Source: CAYOHG01 sp964465125 (lineage in GTDB: Bacteria > Planctomycetota > Phycisphaerae > UBA1845 > Fen-1342). Taken from it: a stretch of 64,000 bases of DNA. Position 1 is the stretch's first letter; each line of letters begins with the position of its first letter. The stretch covers positions 22,610 to 86,609 of the forward strand of contig CAYXIO010000010.1 in assembly GCA_964465125.1 (NCBI GenBank), written 5' to 3'. Positions 63,973 to 64,000 of the stretch are shown piece by piece. The translations under genes were made by a program, and so were the position numbers. The notes under the pieces were generated by a model. The model searched no databases, was not told where the DNA came from, and was given only the letters and a program-made list of their open reading frames with translations.

Positions 63973-64000
63973 CCGCGGCCGCGGCCGCGAAGAGAAACAC

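Overview
The window looks like part of a planctomycete chromosome, most likely a Phycisphaerae-type lineage. The evidence is indirect: very high G+C, secreted proteins ending in a dockerin-like calcium-binding pair (cores such as GDCDCDNDVDFDDI at 9.0 kb and CDGVIDFDDIN at 37.5 kb), an oversized multi-module UvrA, a PPi-type phosphofructokinase, and many lineage-style proteins that I recognise only by domain. No rRNA operon, CRISPR array or prophage is visible.

Layout. 0-5.3 kb: minus-strand run of an NADPH:quinone-reductase-like protein, tsaD, xylB, birA and a membrane protein cut by the window edge. 5.4-8.6 kb: a Tat-exported Gfo/Idh oxidoreductase, Hsp20 and three PilZ proteins. 8.9-18.7 kb: secreted M14 carboxypeptidase, an orphan OppF ATPase, an EamA permease, a secreted protein, a VTT/DedA-like protein and a LolD/FtsX-type ABC pair. 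19-21.4 kb: PilB and a VapBC module. 21.5-28.6 kb: uvrB, Uma2, PPi-PFK and a membrane spermidine-synthase-like protein. 28.7-34.3 kb: a three-gene redox cluster (DUF6599-like, DUF362, polyferredoxin), a DUF4097 lipoprotein and asd. 34.4-43.6 kb: a TetR-flanked exported protein, a Cys-rich secreted protein, the giant uvrA and a CBM9-like protein. 43.7-52.6 kb: radical SAM protein, pilT, a degraded mobile-element zone, a TlpA-like thioredoxin and rpsU. 52.9-64 kb: SDR epimerase, a small DUF2283 gene pair, an esterase, glnA, a 1.07-kb structured RNA, a CDF transporter, tmRNA, carA, a nucleotidyltransferase pair, a PIN module and lemA.

Two things stand out. First, the minus strand of 57.3-58.4 kb has no convincing gene but has a near-consensus sigma-70 promoter, a perfect 12-bp helix joining its two ends, many internal hairpins and a T-rich 3' end. 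This reads as a large structured non-coding RNA of a class I cannot name. Second, the window is strewn with short palindromic elements of several families. One superfamily (prefix GGAGCA, 9-bp stem, 3-nt loop) lies not only between genes but also in frame inside uvrA, an FtsX-type permease gene and a spermidine-synthase-like gene, where it is translated into short peptides. UvrA linkers also hold further inverted and tandem repeats. This resembles the known Rickettsia palindromic elements in principle but has different sequences. A 94-bp MITE-like pair and a 120-bp repeat pair, one copy of which forms the C-terminus of a protein, add to this.

Functional themes: type IV pilus machinery (pilB, pilT) with PilZ c-di-GMP effectors, nucleotide excision repair (uvrA, uvrB), nitrogen and amino acid metabolism (glnA, carA, asd), and several toxin-antitoxin-like pairs. 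All coordinates and readings come from inspection only. No database search or folding program was run.
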